DNA from: Pseudomonas sp. RIT-PI-AD | GTDB lineage: Bacteria > Pseudomonadota > Gammaproteobacteria > Pseudomonadales > Pseudomonadaceae | DNA length: 64,000 nt | Direction of reading: 5' to 3' | Assembly (NCBI RefSeq): GCF_025642785.1 | Contig: NZ_JANZKU010000025.1 | Coordinates: 1 to 64,000 of the forward strand | Shown: piece after piece, positions 1-8,227 of the stretch | How the letters are laid out: every line of letters begins with the position of its first letter | Numbering within the stretch: the first letter of the stretch is position 1 | Position numbers and translations under genes: made by a program | The notes under the pieces: model-generated | Told to the model about the DNA's origin: nothing | Database searches by the model: none | What the model saw: the letters and a program-made list of their open reading frames with translations, nothing else

Positions 1-505
1 GCCCAAGCCGCAGATCGCCATTCCGCCGCCGCCCAAACCCAAGCCGAAGCCCAAGCCGAAACCGCCCAAGCCGGTCGAGAAGCCGCCGGTGAAGCCGCAG
101 CCCGAGCCGCAGCCGCCCCAGGAAGCGCCGCCGGCGCCGACCGCCGAGGTCGACGAGAAGGCCGCCGCTCCCGAGCAGGCCGCCGTCAGCACGCCGTCCA
201 AGGCCGAGGTCACCTGGCAGAGCAAGCTGCTCAGCCACCTGAGCCGCTTCAAGCGCTATCCCGAGGATGCGCGCCGGCGCGGGTTCGAGGGCGTCAACCG
301 CCTGCGTTTCGTGGTCGATGGCGAAGGCAAGGTGCTGTCCTATTCGCTGGTGGGCAACTCCGGGAGCGCGTCGATCGACCGGGCCACCCTGGAAATGATC
401 CGCCGCGCCCAGCCGCTGCCGCCGCCGCCGACCGAGCTGCTGAAGAACGGCAGCCTGGAGGTGGTCGCGCCCTTCGTCTACTCCCTGGAGCGCAACCGTC
501 GCTGA
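1..505 (+). CDS. tonB: TonB C-terminal part (5' end outside window)
   Basis: The open frame runs in from the left edge, so only the end of the protein is present. TonB is the periplasm-spanning protein that passes proton-motive energy from ExbB/ExbD to outer-membrane TonB-dependent receptors. Visible parts are a long Pro-Lys linker (alternating PKP units, roughly the first 30 visible codons), then a Pro-Gln-Glu section, then the globular TonB C-terminal domain from about position 215. That domain includes the characteristic RYPEDARRRGFEG stretch and ends FVYSLERNRR. In some Pseudomonas (P. putida type) exbB-exbD-tonB lies directly upstream of oxyR-recG, which fits this order. The GTG at position 89 is internal and not a start. 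Confidence 0.9.
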   Translation, partial: PKPQIAIPPPPKPKPKPKPKPPKPVEKPPVKPQPEPQPPQEAPPAPTAEVDEKAAAPEQAAVSTPSKAEVTWQSKLLSHLSRFKRYPEDARRRGFEGVNRLRFVVDGEGKVLSYSLVGNSGSASIDRATLEMIRRAQPLPPPPTELLKNGSLEVVAPFVYSLERNRR

Positions 506-511
506 GTGACG

Positions 512-538
512 CCGGCATCCGCTCCACGCGGATGCCGG
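512..538 (+). terminator. Hairpin after tonB
   Basis: A perfect 11-bp stem (CCGGCATCCGC / GCGGATGCCGG) with a 5-nt loop TCCAC begins 7 bases after the tonB stop codon. There is no run of T after it, so it may be a weak intrinsic terminator or an RNA 3'-end stabiliser. Confidence 0.5.
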
Positions 539-565
539 GCGCAGCGCGGGCAGTGCCCGTGGGTG

Positions 566-612
566 TTGGTTCCATTGAGTGCAGCCGCTATGCTGGGGGC
601 ACTCTAATGGAA
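566..612 (+). promoter_or_regulatory. oxyR promoter with overlapping inverted repeat
   Basis: A sigma-70-like promoter can be read as TTGGTT (566-571), a 17-bp spacer, and TATGCT (589-594), placing the start of transcription near 600. Two arms of an imperfect inverted repeat surround the -10 element: TTCCATTGAGTGC (570-582) and GCACTCTAATGGAA (599-612), complementary except for one extra base. The right arm also contains the only purine-rich stretch (GGAA) before the oxyR ATG at 620. The repeat could be an operator, possibly for OxyR autoregulation, or an RNA hairpin affecting initiation. Function is inferred from position only. Confidence 0.5.
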
Positions 613-619
613 TTTCACT

Positions 620-1555
620 ATGACACTCACCGAGCTGCGCTACATCGTCACCCTCGCCCAAGAACAGCACTTCGGACGCGCCGCCGAGCGCTGCCACGTC
701 AGCCAGCCCACCCTGTCGGTCGGCGTGAAGAAGCTCGAGGACGAGCTGGGCGTGCTGATCTTCGAGCGCAGCAAGAGCGCCGTGCGCCTCACCCCGGTGG
801 GCGAAGGCATCGTCGCCCAGGCACAAAAGGTCCTGGAGCAGGCCCAAGGCATCCGCGAACTGGCCCAGGCCGGCAAGAACCAACTCACCGCGCCGCTCAA
901 GGTCGGCGCCATCTATACCGTCGGGCCCTACCTGTTCCCCCACCTGATCCCGCAGTTGCACCGGGTCGCCCCGCAGATGCCGCTGTACATCGAGGAGAAC
1001 TTCACCCATGTGCTGCGCGACAAACTGCGCACCGGTGAACTCGACGCCATCATCATCGCCTTGCCGTTCAACGAGGCCGATGTCCTGACCAAGACGCTCT
1101 ACGACGAGCCCTTCTACGTGCTGATGCCGGCCGGCCACAGCTGGACGGCGAAGAAGACCATCGATGCCGAGCTGCTCAACGACAAGAGCCTGCTGTTGCT
1201 CGGCGAAGGCCATTGCTTCCGCGATCAGGTGCTCGAGGCCTGCCCGGCCACCCGCAAGAGCGAAGACAGCGCCAAGCACACCACGGTGGAATCCAGCTCC
1301 CTGGAAACCATCCGGCACATGGTCGCCTCCGGGCTCGGCGTATCGATCCTGCCGTTCTCCGCGGTGGACAGCCACCATTACGCCCCCGGCGTGATCGAGA
1401 TCCGCCCGCTGACCCCGCCGGTGCCCTACCGCACCGTGGCCATCGCCTGGCGCGCCAGCTTCCCGCGCCCGCGCGCCATCGAGGTGCTGGCCGACTCCAT
1501 CCGCCTGTGCTCGGTGGCGCGCCAGCCGTCCCGGGAAGAACCGCAACCGGCATGA
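620..1555 (+). CDS. oxyR: OxyR, peroxide-sensing LysR-family regulator
   Basis: A 311-residue LysR-type transcription factor that activates catalase and alkyl hydroperoxide reductase genes when oxidised. The N-terminal winged helix-turn-helix (about residues 1-60, ELRYIVTLAQEQHFGRAAE) is followed by the effector domain. The two redox cysteines are present at the standard positions C199 (GEGHCFRDQ) and C208 (LEACP), so the peroxide switch should work. The length matches the family (about 305-310 aa). Its last codons overlap the recG start by 4 bp (ATGA), so the two genes are very likely co-transcribed, the usual Pseudomonas arrangement. The start is set by conservation of MTLTELRYIV; the ribosome site is weak. 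Confidence 0.97.
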   Translation: MTLTELRYIVTLAQEQHFGRAAERCHVSQPTLSVGVKKLEDELGVLIFERSKSAVRLTPVGEGIVAQAQKVLEQAQGIRELAQAGKNQLTAPLKVGAIYTVGPYLFPHLIPQLHRVAPQMPLYIEENFTHVLRDKLRTGELDAIIIALPFNEADVLTKTLYDEPFYVLMPAGHSWTAKKTIDAELLNDKSLLLLGEGHCFRDQVLEACPATRKSEDSAKHTTVESSSLETIRHMVASGLGVSILPFSAVDSHHYAPGVIEIRPLTPPVPYRTVAIAWRASFPRPRAIEVLADSIRLCSVARQPSREEPQPA

Positions 1556-3627
1556 CCGAACTGTCCCAGGTGTCCGTCACCGCGCTGAAAGGGGTCGGCG
1601 CGGCGCTGGCGGAGAAACTCGCCAAGGTCGGGCTGGAAACCCTGCAGGACGTGCTCTTCCACCTGCCGCTGCGTTACCAGGACCGTACCCGCATTCTGCC
1701 CATCGGCGCCTTGCGTCCGGGCCAGGACGCGGTGGTCGAGGGAATCGTGGCGGGCGCCGACGTGGTCATGGGCCGCCGGCGCAGCCTGTTGGTGCGCCTG
1801 CAGGACGGCAGCGGCACCCTCAGCCTGCGCTTCTATCATTTCAGCCAGGCGCAGAAGGACGGCCTGAAACGCGGTACCGCGCTGCGCTGCTATGGCGAGG
1901 TCCGCCCCGGCGCCTCCGGGCTGGAGATCTATCACCCGGAGTACCGCGCGCTGCACGGCGACGAACCGCCGGCGATGGAACAGACGCTGACGCCGATCTA
2001 CCCGACCACCGAAGGCCTCACCCAATTGCGCCTGCGCCAGCTCAGCCAGCAGGCGCTGGCGCGGCTCGGGCCCCACAGCCTGCCGGACTGGCTGCCCGCC
2101 GAGCTGGCCCGGGATTACCGCCTGGGCCCGCTGGACGAAGCGATTCGCTACCTGCACCGGCCGCCCGCCGATGCCGACCTGGAAGAACTCGCCGAGGGCC
2201 GCCATTGGGCGCAGCACCGCCTGGCCTTCGAGGAGCTGCTCACCCACCAGCTGTCGCTGCAGCGCCTGCGCGAGAGCGTGCGCGCCCAGCAGGCGCCGGC
2301 CTTGCCGATGGCGCAGCGCCTGCCGCAACGCTTCCGCGACAATCTCGGCTTCGCCCCCACCGGCGCGCAGCAGCGGGTCGGCGCCGAGATCGCCTACGAC
2401 CTCGCCCAGTCCGAACCCATGCTGCGCCTGGTGCAGGGCGACGTCGGCGCGGGCAAGACGGTGGTCGCCGCCTTCGCCGCCCTGCAAGCCCTGGAGGCGG
2501 GCTACCAAGTGGCGCTGATGGCGCCCACCGAGATCCTCGCCGAGCAGCACTTCATCAACTTCGGCCGCTGGCTGGAGCCGCTGGGTATCGAAGTCGCCTG
2601 GCTCGCCGGCAAGCTCAAGGGCAAGACCCGCGCCGCCGCCCTGGAGCGCATCGCTGGCGGCGCGCCCATGGTGGTCGGCACCCACGCGCTGTTCCAGGAC
2701 GAGGTGCGCTTCCAGCGCTTGGCCTTGGTGATCATCGACGAACAGCACCGCTTTGGCGTGCAGCAACGCCTGGCCTTGCGCCGCAAGGGCATCGACGGCC
2801 GGCTCTGCCCGCACCAGTTGATCATGACCGCCACGCCCATCCCGCGGACCCTGGCGATGAGCGCCTACGCCGACCTGGACACCTCGATCCTCGACGAGCT
2901 GCCGCCCGGGCGCACCCCGGTGAACACCCTGCTGGTGGCCGACAGCCGCCGCATCGAGGTGATCGAGCGGGTGCGCGCCGCCTGCCGCGAGGGGCGCCAG
3001 GCCTACTGGGTGTGCACGCTGATCGAGGAATCCGAGGAGCTCACCTGCCAGGCCGCCGAGACCAGCTTCGAAGAACTCACCGCGGCGTTGGGGGAATTGC
3101 GCGTCGGCTTGATCCACGGGCGCATGAAGCCGGTCGAGAAGGCCGCGATCATGGCCGAGTTCAAGCAGGGCGCCCTGCAACTGCTGGTCGCCACCACAGT
3201 GATCGAGGTGGGGGTGGACGTGCCCAACGCCAGCCTGATGATCATCGAGAACCCGGAGCGCCTCGGCCTGGCGCAGCTGCACCAGTTGCGCGGGCGGGTC
3301 GGGCGCGGCAGCGCCGCCAGCCATTGCGTGCTGCTCTACCACGCGCCGCTGTCGCAGCTCGGCCGCGAGCGCCTGGGGATCATGCGCGAGACCTGCGACG
3401 GCTTCGTCATCGCCGAGAAGGACCTGGAGTTGCGCGGCCCCGGCGAAATGCTCGGCACCCGCCAGACCGGCCTGTTGCAATTCAAGGTGGCCGACCTGAT
3501 GCGCGACGCCGACCTGTTGCCCGCGGTGCGCGACGCCGCGCAAACCCTGCTGGCGCGCTGGCCGCAGCACGTCAGCCCGCTGCTGGAACGCTGGCTGCGC
3601 CAGGGCCAGCAGTACGGGCAAGTGTGA
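1552..3627 (+). CDS. recG: RecG, branched-DNA helicase
   Basis: This ATP-dependent double-stranded DNA translocase reverses stalled forks and processes Holliday junctions and R-loops. The 691-residue product has the N-terminal wedge/OB domain (residues about 1-230, with the HLPLRYQDRT motif), Walker A GDVGAGKT near residue 300, the DEQH-type motif II (IIDEQHRFGV) near residue 396, motif III MTATPIPRT, and a C-terminal helicase lobe with VIEVGVDVPNA and QLRGRVGRG. The ATG at 1552 overlaps the oxyR stop by 4 bp; longer open frame upstream lies inside oxyR and is not used. Length agrees with the roughly 690-aa family. Confidence 0.97.
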   Translation: MTELSQVSVTALKGVGAALAEKLAKVGLETLQDVLFHLPLRYQDRTRILPIGALRPGQDAVVEGIVAGADVVMGRRRSLLVRLQDGSGTLSLRFYHFSQAQKDGLKRGTALRCYGEVRPGASGLEIYHPEYRALHGDEPPAMEQTLTPIYPTTEGLTQLRLRQLSQQALARLGPHSLPDWLPAELARDYRLGPLDEAIRYLHRPPADADLEELAEGRHWAQHRLAFEELLTHQLSLQRLRESVRAQQAPALPMAQRLPQRFRDNLGFAPTGAQQRVGAEIAYDLAQSEPMLRLVQGDVGAGKTVVAAFAALQALEAGYQVALMAPTEILAEQHFINFGRWLEPLGIEVAWLAGKLKGKTRAAALERIAGGAPMVVGTHALFQDEVRFQRLALVIIDEQHRFGVQQRLALRRKGIDGRLCPHQLIMTATPIPRTLAMSAYADLDTSILDELPPGRTPVNTLLVADSRRIEVIERVRAACREGRQAYWVCTLIEESEELTCQAAETSFEELTAALGELRVGLIHGRMKPVEKAAIMAEFKQGALQLLVATTVIEVGVDVPNASLMIIENPERLGLAQLHQLRGRVGRGSAASHCVLLYHAPLSQLGRERLGIMRETCDGFVIAEKDLELRGPGEMLGTRQTGLLQFKVADLMRDADLLPAVRDAAQTLLARWPQHVSPLLERWLRQGQQYGQV

Positions 3628-3717
3628 ACCGGATCACAGGGTAACCGTCAGTCGGTCGGTCGCGGCCAAGGTCGGCTGGTTATACTCCAGCCAAAGCCCG
3701 CTTCCCGGACTCTGCCC

Positions 3718-5124
3718 ATGACCGAACCCGCCCTCGTTCCCGCTAGCGCGCAACCGCCCGCGGTGATCCTTCAGCTCCTGGAAAAGCTCGGCCTGAGCTA
3801 TGCCATCCGTGTCGAACGCCACGAGGCGGCGGATCCCCGCCGCCTGCAGGCGGTGCTGCTCGACGACGCGGTCGGCGCCTTGCTGGTGCTCTACCCGCGC
3901 GACCAGTTGCTCGACCTCAACCGGCTGGCCGAACTGACCGGGCGCAAGCTCACCGCGGTCAAGCCGGAACGCCTGGAGCGCATGCTCGGCAAGCATGACC
4001 TGGGCGTCCTCCCCGGCCTGCCGCCGCTGACCAGCTCGCCGTGCCTGTACGACGAGCGCGTGTTGCAGCAGCCCAGCCTGCTGGTCGAGTCGGGGCAGCC
4101 CGGCGTGCTGCTGGAACTGTCCAGCGAGGACTATCGCTCGCTGCTCGGCAAGGCCAGCGCGGCGCGCTTCGGCGAACCCCTGAGCGCGATCCGCCTGAAC
4201 CTCGACCGGCCGGACGACGACCGCGCGGAAATCACCCAGGCGGTCCAGGCCTTCACCGCCCGGCGCATCCAGCAGCGCCTCGAGGAGACCATCGAGATCC
4301 CGCCGCTGCCGGAAACCGCGCAGCGGATCATCAAGCTGCGGGTCGACCCCAATGCCACGGTGGACGACATCACCGGCGTGGTGGAGACCGACCCGGCCCT
4401 GGCCGCGCAGGTGGTGAGCTGGGCGGCCTCGCCCTACTACGCGGCGCCGGGCAAGATCCGCTCGGTGGAGGACGCCATCGTCCGCGTGCTCGGCTTCGAC
4501 CTGGTGATCAACCTGGCCCTCGGCCTGGCCCTGGGCAAGACCCTCAGCCTACCGAAGGACCGGCCGCAGCAATCGACGCCCTACTGGCACCAGGCGATCT
4601 ATACCGCCGCGGTCATCGAGGGCCTCACCCGCGCCATTCCCCGCGCCCAGCGGCCCGAGGCCGGCCTGACCTACCTCGCCGGCCTGCTGCACAACTTCGG
4701 CTATCTGGTCCTCGCGCACGTCTTCCCGCCGCATTTCTCGCTGATCTGCCGACACCTGGAGGTCAACCCCCACGTCAGCCACAGCTACGTCGAACAGCAC
4801 CTGCTGGGCATCACCCGGGAACAGATCGGCGCCTGGCTGATGCGCTTCTGGGACATGCCGGACGAACTCTCCACCGCCCTGCGCTTCCAGCACGACCCGC
4901 ACTACGAAGGCCCCCACGCGGTGTACCCGAACCTGGTGTGCCTGGCGGTCAACCTGCTGCGCGAGCGCGGCATCGGCAGCGGGCCGCGCATGCAGATCCC
5001 GGCGGCGCTCTACGAACGCCTGGAGCTGACCCCGGCGCGGGCGGACGAGGCGGTGAACAAGGTGCTCGAAGCGGAAGTGGCGTTGCGCGATCTGGCGACC
5101 CAGTTCAACGGTCACCCGGCCTGA
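3718..5124 (+). CDS. YbaK-like deacylase domain fused to HDOD domain
   Basis: A 468-residue cytoplasmic protein with two recognisable parts. Residues about 15-160 resemble the YbaK/ProX aminoacyl-tRNA deacylase fold (YAIRVERHEAADPRR..., LTAVKPERLERMLG). Residues about 190-400 form an HDOD domain (IPPLPETAQRIIKLR, SVEDAIVRVLGFDLV, YLAGLLHNFGYLVLAHVFP), a degenerate HD hydrolase fold common in signalling proteins. Orthologues with the same fusion sit next to recG in Pseudomonas. No biochemical role is established that I know of; a link between tRNA editing state and signalling would be speculation. It stands alone 90 bp after recG. Confidence 0.85.
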   Translation: MTEPALVPASAQPPAVILQLLEKLGLSYAIRVERHEAADPRRLQAVLLDDAVGALLVLYPRDQLLDLNRLAELTGRKLTAVKPERLERMLGKHDLGVLPGLPPLTSSPCLYDERVLQQPSLLVESGQPGVLLELSSEDYRSLLGKASAARFGEPLSAIRLNLDRPDDDRAEITQAVQAFTARRIQQRLEETIEIPPLPETAQRIIKLRVDPNATVDDITGVVETDPALAAQVVSWAASPYYAAPGKIRSVEDAIVRVLGFDLVINLALGLALGKTLSLPKDRPQQSTPYWHQAIYTAAVIEGLTRAIPRAQRPEAGLTYLAGLLHNFGYLVLAHVFPPHFSLICRHLEVNPHVSHSYVEQHLLGITREQIGAWLMRFWDMPDELSTALRFQHDPHYEGPHAVYPNLVCLAVNLLRERGIGSGPRMQIPAALYERLELTPARADEAVNKVLEAEVALRDLATQFNGHPA

Positions 5125-5140
5125 CGATCGTCGGGCCTTC

Positions 5141-5890
5141 TCAAGGCTCGGGCGCCTCCAACCGCGCGCGCCGCTCGGCGAACAGCGCGGGAATGGCGTC
5201 CAGGCTGGCATCCAACAGAGTCTTGACCGCCGGCTGCTCGTACAGCTCGGCGTAGGCCTGCAACTGGTCGCTGGGCACCTGCCGGTAGGCATACAGCATG
5301 AAGGATTCGACGGCCGAGGCGCTGGAAGTCTGCAAGGCTTCGGCCTGGGTGGCGGTGCGGGCGCTCAGGCTGGCTTCGTCGAGGGTCTCGCCGCGGCCAT
5401 GGAGGGTCAGCAGCGCCTGGGTCTTGCCGACCTCGTAGCGCAGCAGCGCCGCCAGCCGGGTGGTGTGCGCCGCGCTGTCCAGCCGCCGCACCAGGGCCAG
5501 GCGCTCCGGGCGCGGCGGGCGCTCGCCGAGCTGGGCGCGGTAGGCGTTCAGGCCGTCGCCGTTGGCCTCGCCGACGCTGCGCTCGGCGTCGGTGAAGCGT
5601 TGCGCCAGCGGGCTGCCGAGCAGCCGTTCGGCCTCGCGCGCCTGGTCTTCCGGCAGCTTGGCGGCGACATCGCGGGCGAGGTCGCGGCACAGGCCGTCGG
5701 CGGCGAACAGTTCAGCCATCCGCGCCTGCTGCGCCTCGGGCAGGCCCCGCTGCACCAGCGGCGCGCTCTGGTCGCAGAGCAGGTCGAGACCGGCCAGGCG
5801 GAACAGCCGCTGGAAGGCGTCCGGAGCCGCCGGCTCGGCATGGGCGACGGCGCAGGCGAAGAACAGCGGGAACAGGGTGCGGGCACGCAT
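5141..5890 (-). CDS. Uncharacterised exported protein, 249 aa
   Basis: I do not recognise a characterised family. The first ~18 residues (MRARTLFPLFFACAVAHA, cleavage before EPAAP) form a Sec signal peptide, so the mature protein is probably periplasmic. The rest is predicted largely helical with many Ala, Leu, Arg and Glu and no membrane segment. It has two cysteines in the first 60 residues or so of the mature part (LLCDQSAP, GLCRDLA), which could form a disulfide. A distant likeness to DUF2059-type helical exported proteins is possible but weak. It converges on the YbaK-HDOD gene with a 16-bp gap. Confidence 0.75.
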   Translation of the reverse strand: MRARTLFPLFFACAVAHAEPAAPDAFQRLFRLAGLDLLCDQSAPLVQRGLPEAQQARMAELFAADGLCRDLARDVAAKLPEDQAREAERLLGSPLAQRFTDAERSVGEANGDGLNAYRAQLGERPPRPERLALVRRLDSAAHTTRLAALLRYEVGKTQALLTLHGRGETLDEASLSARTATQAEALQTSSASAVESFMLYAYRQVPSDQLQAYAELYEQPAVKTLLDASLDAIPALFAERRARLEAPEP

Positions 5891-5971
5891 GGCAGGGCCT
5901 TCCGTTGGGAAACCCGCCCAGCCTAGCGAAAGCGCCGGACGCCGGCCAGCCGGAGCGCGGCGAAGCGTGGA

Positions 5972-6367
5972 CTAGGCGGCCTTTTTCTCCACCGGCTTTT
6001 TCTTCTTCGGCGCGAGAAACTTGGTCAGCCCCTGGAACCAGATCACCAGCGCCGGGTTGCCCTGGATCTGGATGTCCTTGTTCTGGATGCCCTGCATGAA
6101 GGCCAGTTGCTTGTTCTTCGCGGTGAAGGTGGCGAACCCATATGCCCCGTCCTTGAAGCCCAGGGCGAAGGCCGGCTCCGTGTAGGGGCCGCTTTTGCTC
6201 ACTACGCGCTGGTCCTTGACGATGTAGTGGCGGGCGATGCGCCCGTCGAGGGTGTGGAGCTGGAACACCAGGTCCTTGCCCGCCAGTTGCTGCTGGAATG
6301 CGGGATCGACGCGGCTGGCCTTGGCCATCAGGCGGCCCATCATCCACAGGAGAAAACGAAATTTCAT
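5972..6367 (-). CDS. Small SCP2-like lipid-binding-domain protein
   Basis: A 131-residue basic protein with an alpha/beta pattern resembling the sterol carrier protein 2 (SCP2) fold: LVFQLHTLDGRIARHYIVKDQRV, then GFKDGAYGFATFTAKNKQLAFMQGIQNKDIQIQGN, typical of the lipid-sink half of that domain, and a Lys-rich tail. A conserved gene of this kind lies next to HU in Pseudomonas; its ligand is unknown. The start is taken at the ATG at 6367, with GAGG 8 nt upstream; the in-frame GTG two codons earlier is too close to that site. It lies downstream of hupA on the same strand, past a terminator. Confidence 0.75.
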   Translation of the reverse strand: MKFRFLLWMMGRLMAKASRVDPAFQQQLAGKDLVFQLHTLDGRIARHYIVKDQRVVSKSGPYTEPAFALGFKDGAYGFATFTAKNKQLAFMQGIQNKDIQIQGNPALVIWFQGLTKFLAPKKKKPVEKKAA

Positions 6368-6478
6368 GCGCACGGCCTCACTGGAGGAAAGAAACGGCGG
6401 CGCATTGTAGCGGTTTGCGGACGGGACTACAGCGGGACCTGCATGGAGGTTCGGCGCAGGCTGGTGGTCGGCGGAACG

Positions 6479-6507
6479 AAAAAGGCACGACGGCGAGGTC
6501 GTGCCTT
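6479..6507 (-). terminator. Rho-independent terminator of hupA
   Basis: A perfect 10-bp stem (AAGGCACGAC / GTCGTGCCTT, loop GGCGAG) is followed on the minus strand by a run of five T. It lies 27 bp beyond the HU stop codon. Confidence 0.85.
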
Positions 6508-6533
6508 GGGTGCAGCGGAGCGCGCGCGTCCGC

Positions 6534-6806
6534 TCAGTTGACCGCGTCCTTCAGGGACTTGCCCGGCTTGAAGGCGACGGTGTTGCTGGCCTTGATCTTC
6601 ACCGGTTCGCCGGTCTGCGGGTTCTTCCCGGTACGTGCGCCGCGATGGCGCTGAATGAAGGTGCCGAAGCCGACCAGGGTCACACTGTCCTTGCGGTTCA
6701 GCGCGCCGGTGATTTCTTCGAGCAGAGCGTTGAGTACCCGGTTGGCCTGATCCTTGGTGAGATCGGCTTTCTCGGCGATGACGGCGGCAAGTTCCGGTTT
6801 ACGCAT
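6534..6806 (-). CDS. hupA: HU-family DNA-binding protein
   Basis: A 90-residue histone-like protein that bends and compacts DNA as a dimer. It shows the full HU signature: N-terminal helical dimerisation part (MRKPELAAVIAEKADLT), VGFGTF, and the DNA-binding arm with GKNPQTGEPVKIKAS, ending FKPGKSLKDAVN. The sequence is nearly identical by eye to the P. aeruginosa protein encoded beside rubB. AGAGG lies about 8 nt before the ATG. A good hairpin terminator follows. Confidence 0.96.
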   Translation of the reverse strand: MRKPELAAVIAEKADLTKDQANRVLNALLEEITGALNRKDSVTLVGFGTFIQRHRGARTGKNPQTGEPVKIKASNTVAFKPGKSLKDAVN

Positions 6807-6993
6807 AGGTGCCTCTTTGACGGTTTGTTGTTGTTGTGTCCGTGCTGCCCATCCAGAACAGCGCCAGGGGCGCCGTAACAGCTCTGCGCTGCGGCAGACC
6901 CGGGCAGGATGGCACGGAGGCCGGGCAGGCGCCAGTCTCCAGGTCCCGTTTGCGGCCGGCCGGCCACGGCATTCAGGACAGAACCCAAGCCAT

Positions 6994-8142
6994 TCATGCC
7001 AGCAGGGGCGGCAGCTCCCGGTTCAGTGCGAGTTTTTCCTGGGTCGCCGCCCCGGTGAGCGCGTAGCCCAGCAGGCGCCCTTCGTCGTCGCGGTACAGCG
7101 CCCTGACGTCCGCGCCGCCGCCGTCGACCTGCCAGGCGCCCCGACTGCCGGCGGGCGGCGGCGAGACCACCAGCGGGCAGGCCGGGGTTTTCACCGTCAC
7201 CGGCATCGGCCCGTAGGCCACCGGGGTCGGCGTGCCGCTCAGGGTCCGTGCCAGGGCGCGGGCGCAGGTCATCAGCGGCATCACGTAGAGCAGGTTGAGC
7301 CCATCCACCTCGGCGCAGTCGCCGATGGCGTGGATGTTGGCGTGGGAGGTACGCAACAGGCGGTCGACCTGGATGCCGCGGTTGACCTGCAGGCCGGCCG
7401 CGGCGGCGAGGTCGGTGCGCGGGCGCAGGCCGATGGCGGACAGCACCAGGTCGCAGGAAATCCGCGTGCCGTCGGAGAGGTGCGCCTCCAGGCCCTCGGC
7501 GCGGCGCTCCAGGCTGCTCAGCACCGGGCCGAGGTGGAACGCCACGCCCAGGGCTTCCAGGCCGGCGCGCACCGCCATGGCGGCCGCCGCCGGCAGCAAG
7601 GTCGGCATGATCTGCTCGCAGGGCGCCACCACCGTCACCTCGAAGCCGCCCTGGCGCAGGTCGTTGGCGAACTCGCAGCCGATCAATCCGGCGCCGAGCA
7701 CCAGCACCCGACGCTTGCCGCTGGCCGCGGCGCGAAAACCGGCGTAGTCCTGCAGGTCGTTGAGGGGGAATACCGCGTCGGCGGCGTCGCCTTGCAACGG
7801 CGCGCGGATCGGCTCGGCGCCCCAGGCCAGCACCAGGTCGCGGTAGGGCACGGCCTCTTCGCCGATCCACAGCTGGCGGTGACCGGGATCGATGCCGGTG
7901 ACCCGGGTATGGGTGCGGATCTCCGCGCGCAACTGATCGGCCATGGCACCGGCCTCGGCCATGCACAGGCCGTCGGCATCCTTGTCCTTGCCGAAGCCGG
8001 TGGACAGCATCGGCTTCGAATAGGAGCGGCCGTCGTCGGCGCTGATCAGCAGCAGGGGCGTGTCGCCGTCCAGCTTGCGAAATTCCCGGGCCAGGTTATA
8101 GCCGGCCAGGCCGGTCCCGACGATCACCACAGGTGCATTCAT
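6994..8142 (-). CDS. rubB: Rubredoxin-NAD(+) reductase
   Basis: A 382-residue FAD enzyme that passes electrons from NADH to rubredoxin, which feeds alkane hydroxylases and oxygen-detoxifying systems. Motifs seen: the FAD-binding [14 protein letters not shown] at the N-terminus, the NAD-binding [16 protein letters not shown] in the middle, and the second FAD motif [10 protein letters not shown]. The start is the second of two adjacent ATGs (8142), with GGGAG 6-10 nt upstream; the ATG at 8145 is the alternative. In P. aeruginosa and P. putida rubA genes sit just upstream, but here recD is the upstream neighbour and no rubredoxin is visible in the window. Confidence 0.93.
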   Translation of the reverse strand: MNAPVVIVGTGLAGYNLAREFRKLDGDTPLLLISADDGRSYSKPMLSTGFGKDKDADGLCMAEAGAMADQLRAEIRTHTRVTGIDPGHRQLWIGEEAVPYRDLVLAWGAEPIRAPLQGDAADAVFPLNDLQDYAGFRAAASGKRRVLVLGAGLIGCEFANDLRQGGFEVTVVAPCEQIMPTLLPAAAAMAVRAGLEALGVAFHLGPVLSSLERRAEGLEAHLSDGTRISCDLVLSAIGLRPRTDLAAAAGLQVNRGIQVDRLLRTSHANIHAIGDCAEVDGLNLLYVMPLMTCARALARTLSGTPTPVAYGPMPVTVKTPACPLVVSPPPAGSRGAWQVDGGGADVRALYRDDEGRLLGYALTGAATQEKLALNRELPPLLA

Positions 8143-8227
8143 CATCCACTCCCACAAGATCCGCTGCCGCGCGGGCGAAAACCCACGACCCTACCCCATG
8201 GCCAGGGGCGGCGCCAGGCGCGACGCC

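Noticed and set aside
1426-3621. A 731-codon leftward open frame opposite recG
   Set aside because: Same reason: a compositional shadow of recG, with no ribosome site or recognisable domain.
3681-3686. TATACT as a -10 box for the YbaK-HDOD gene
   Set aside because: No acceptable -35 at 16-18 bp upstream.
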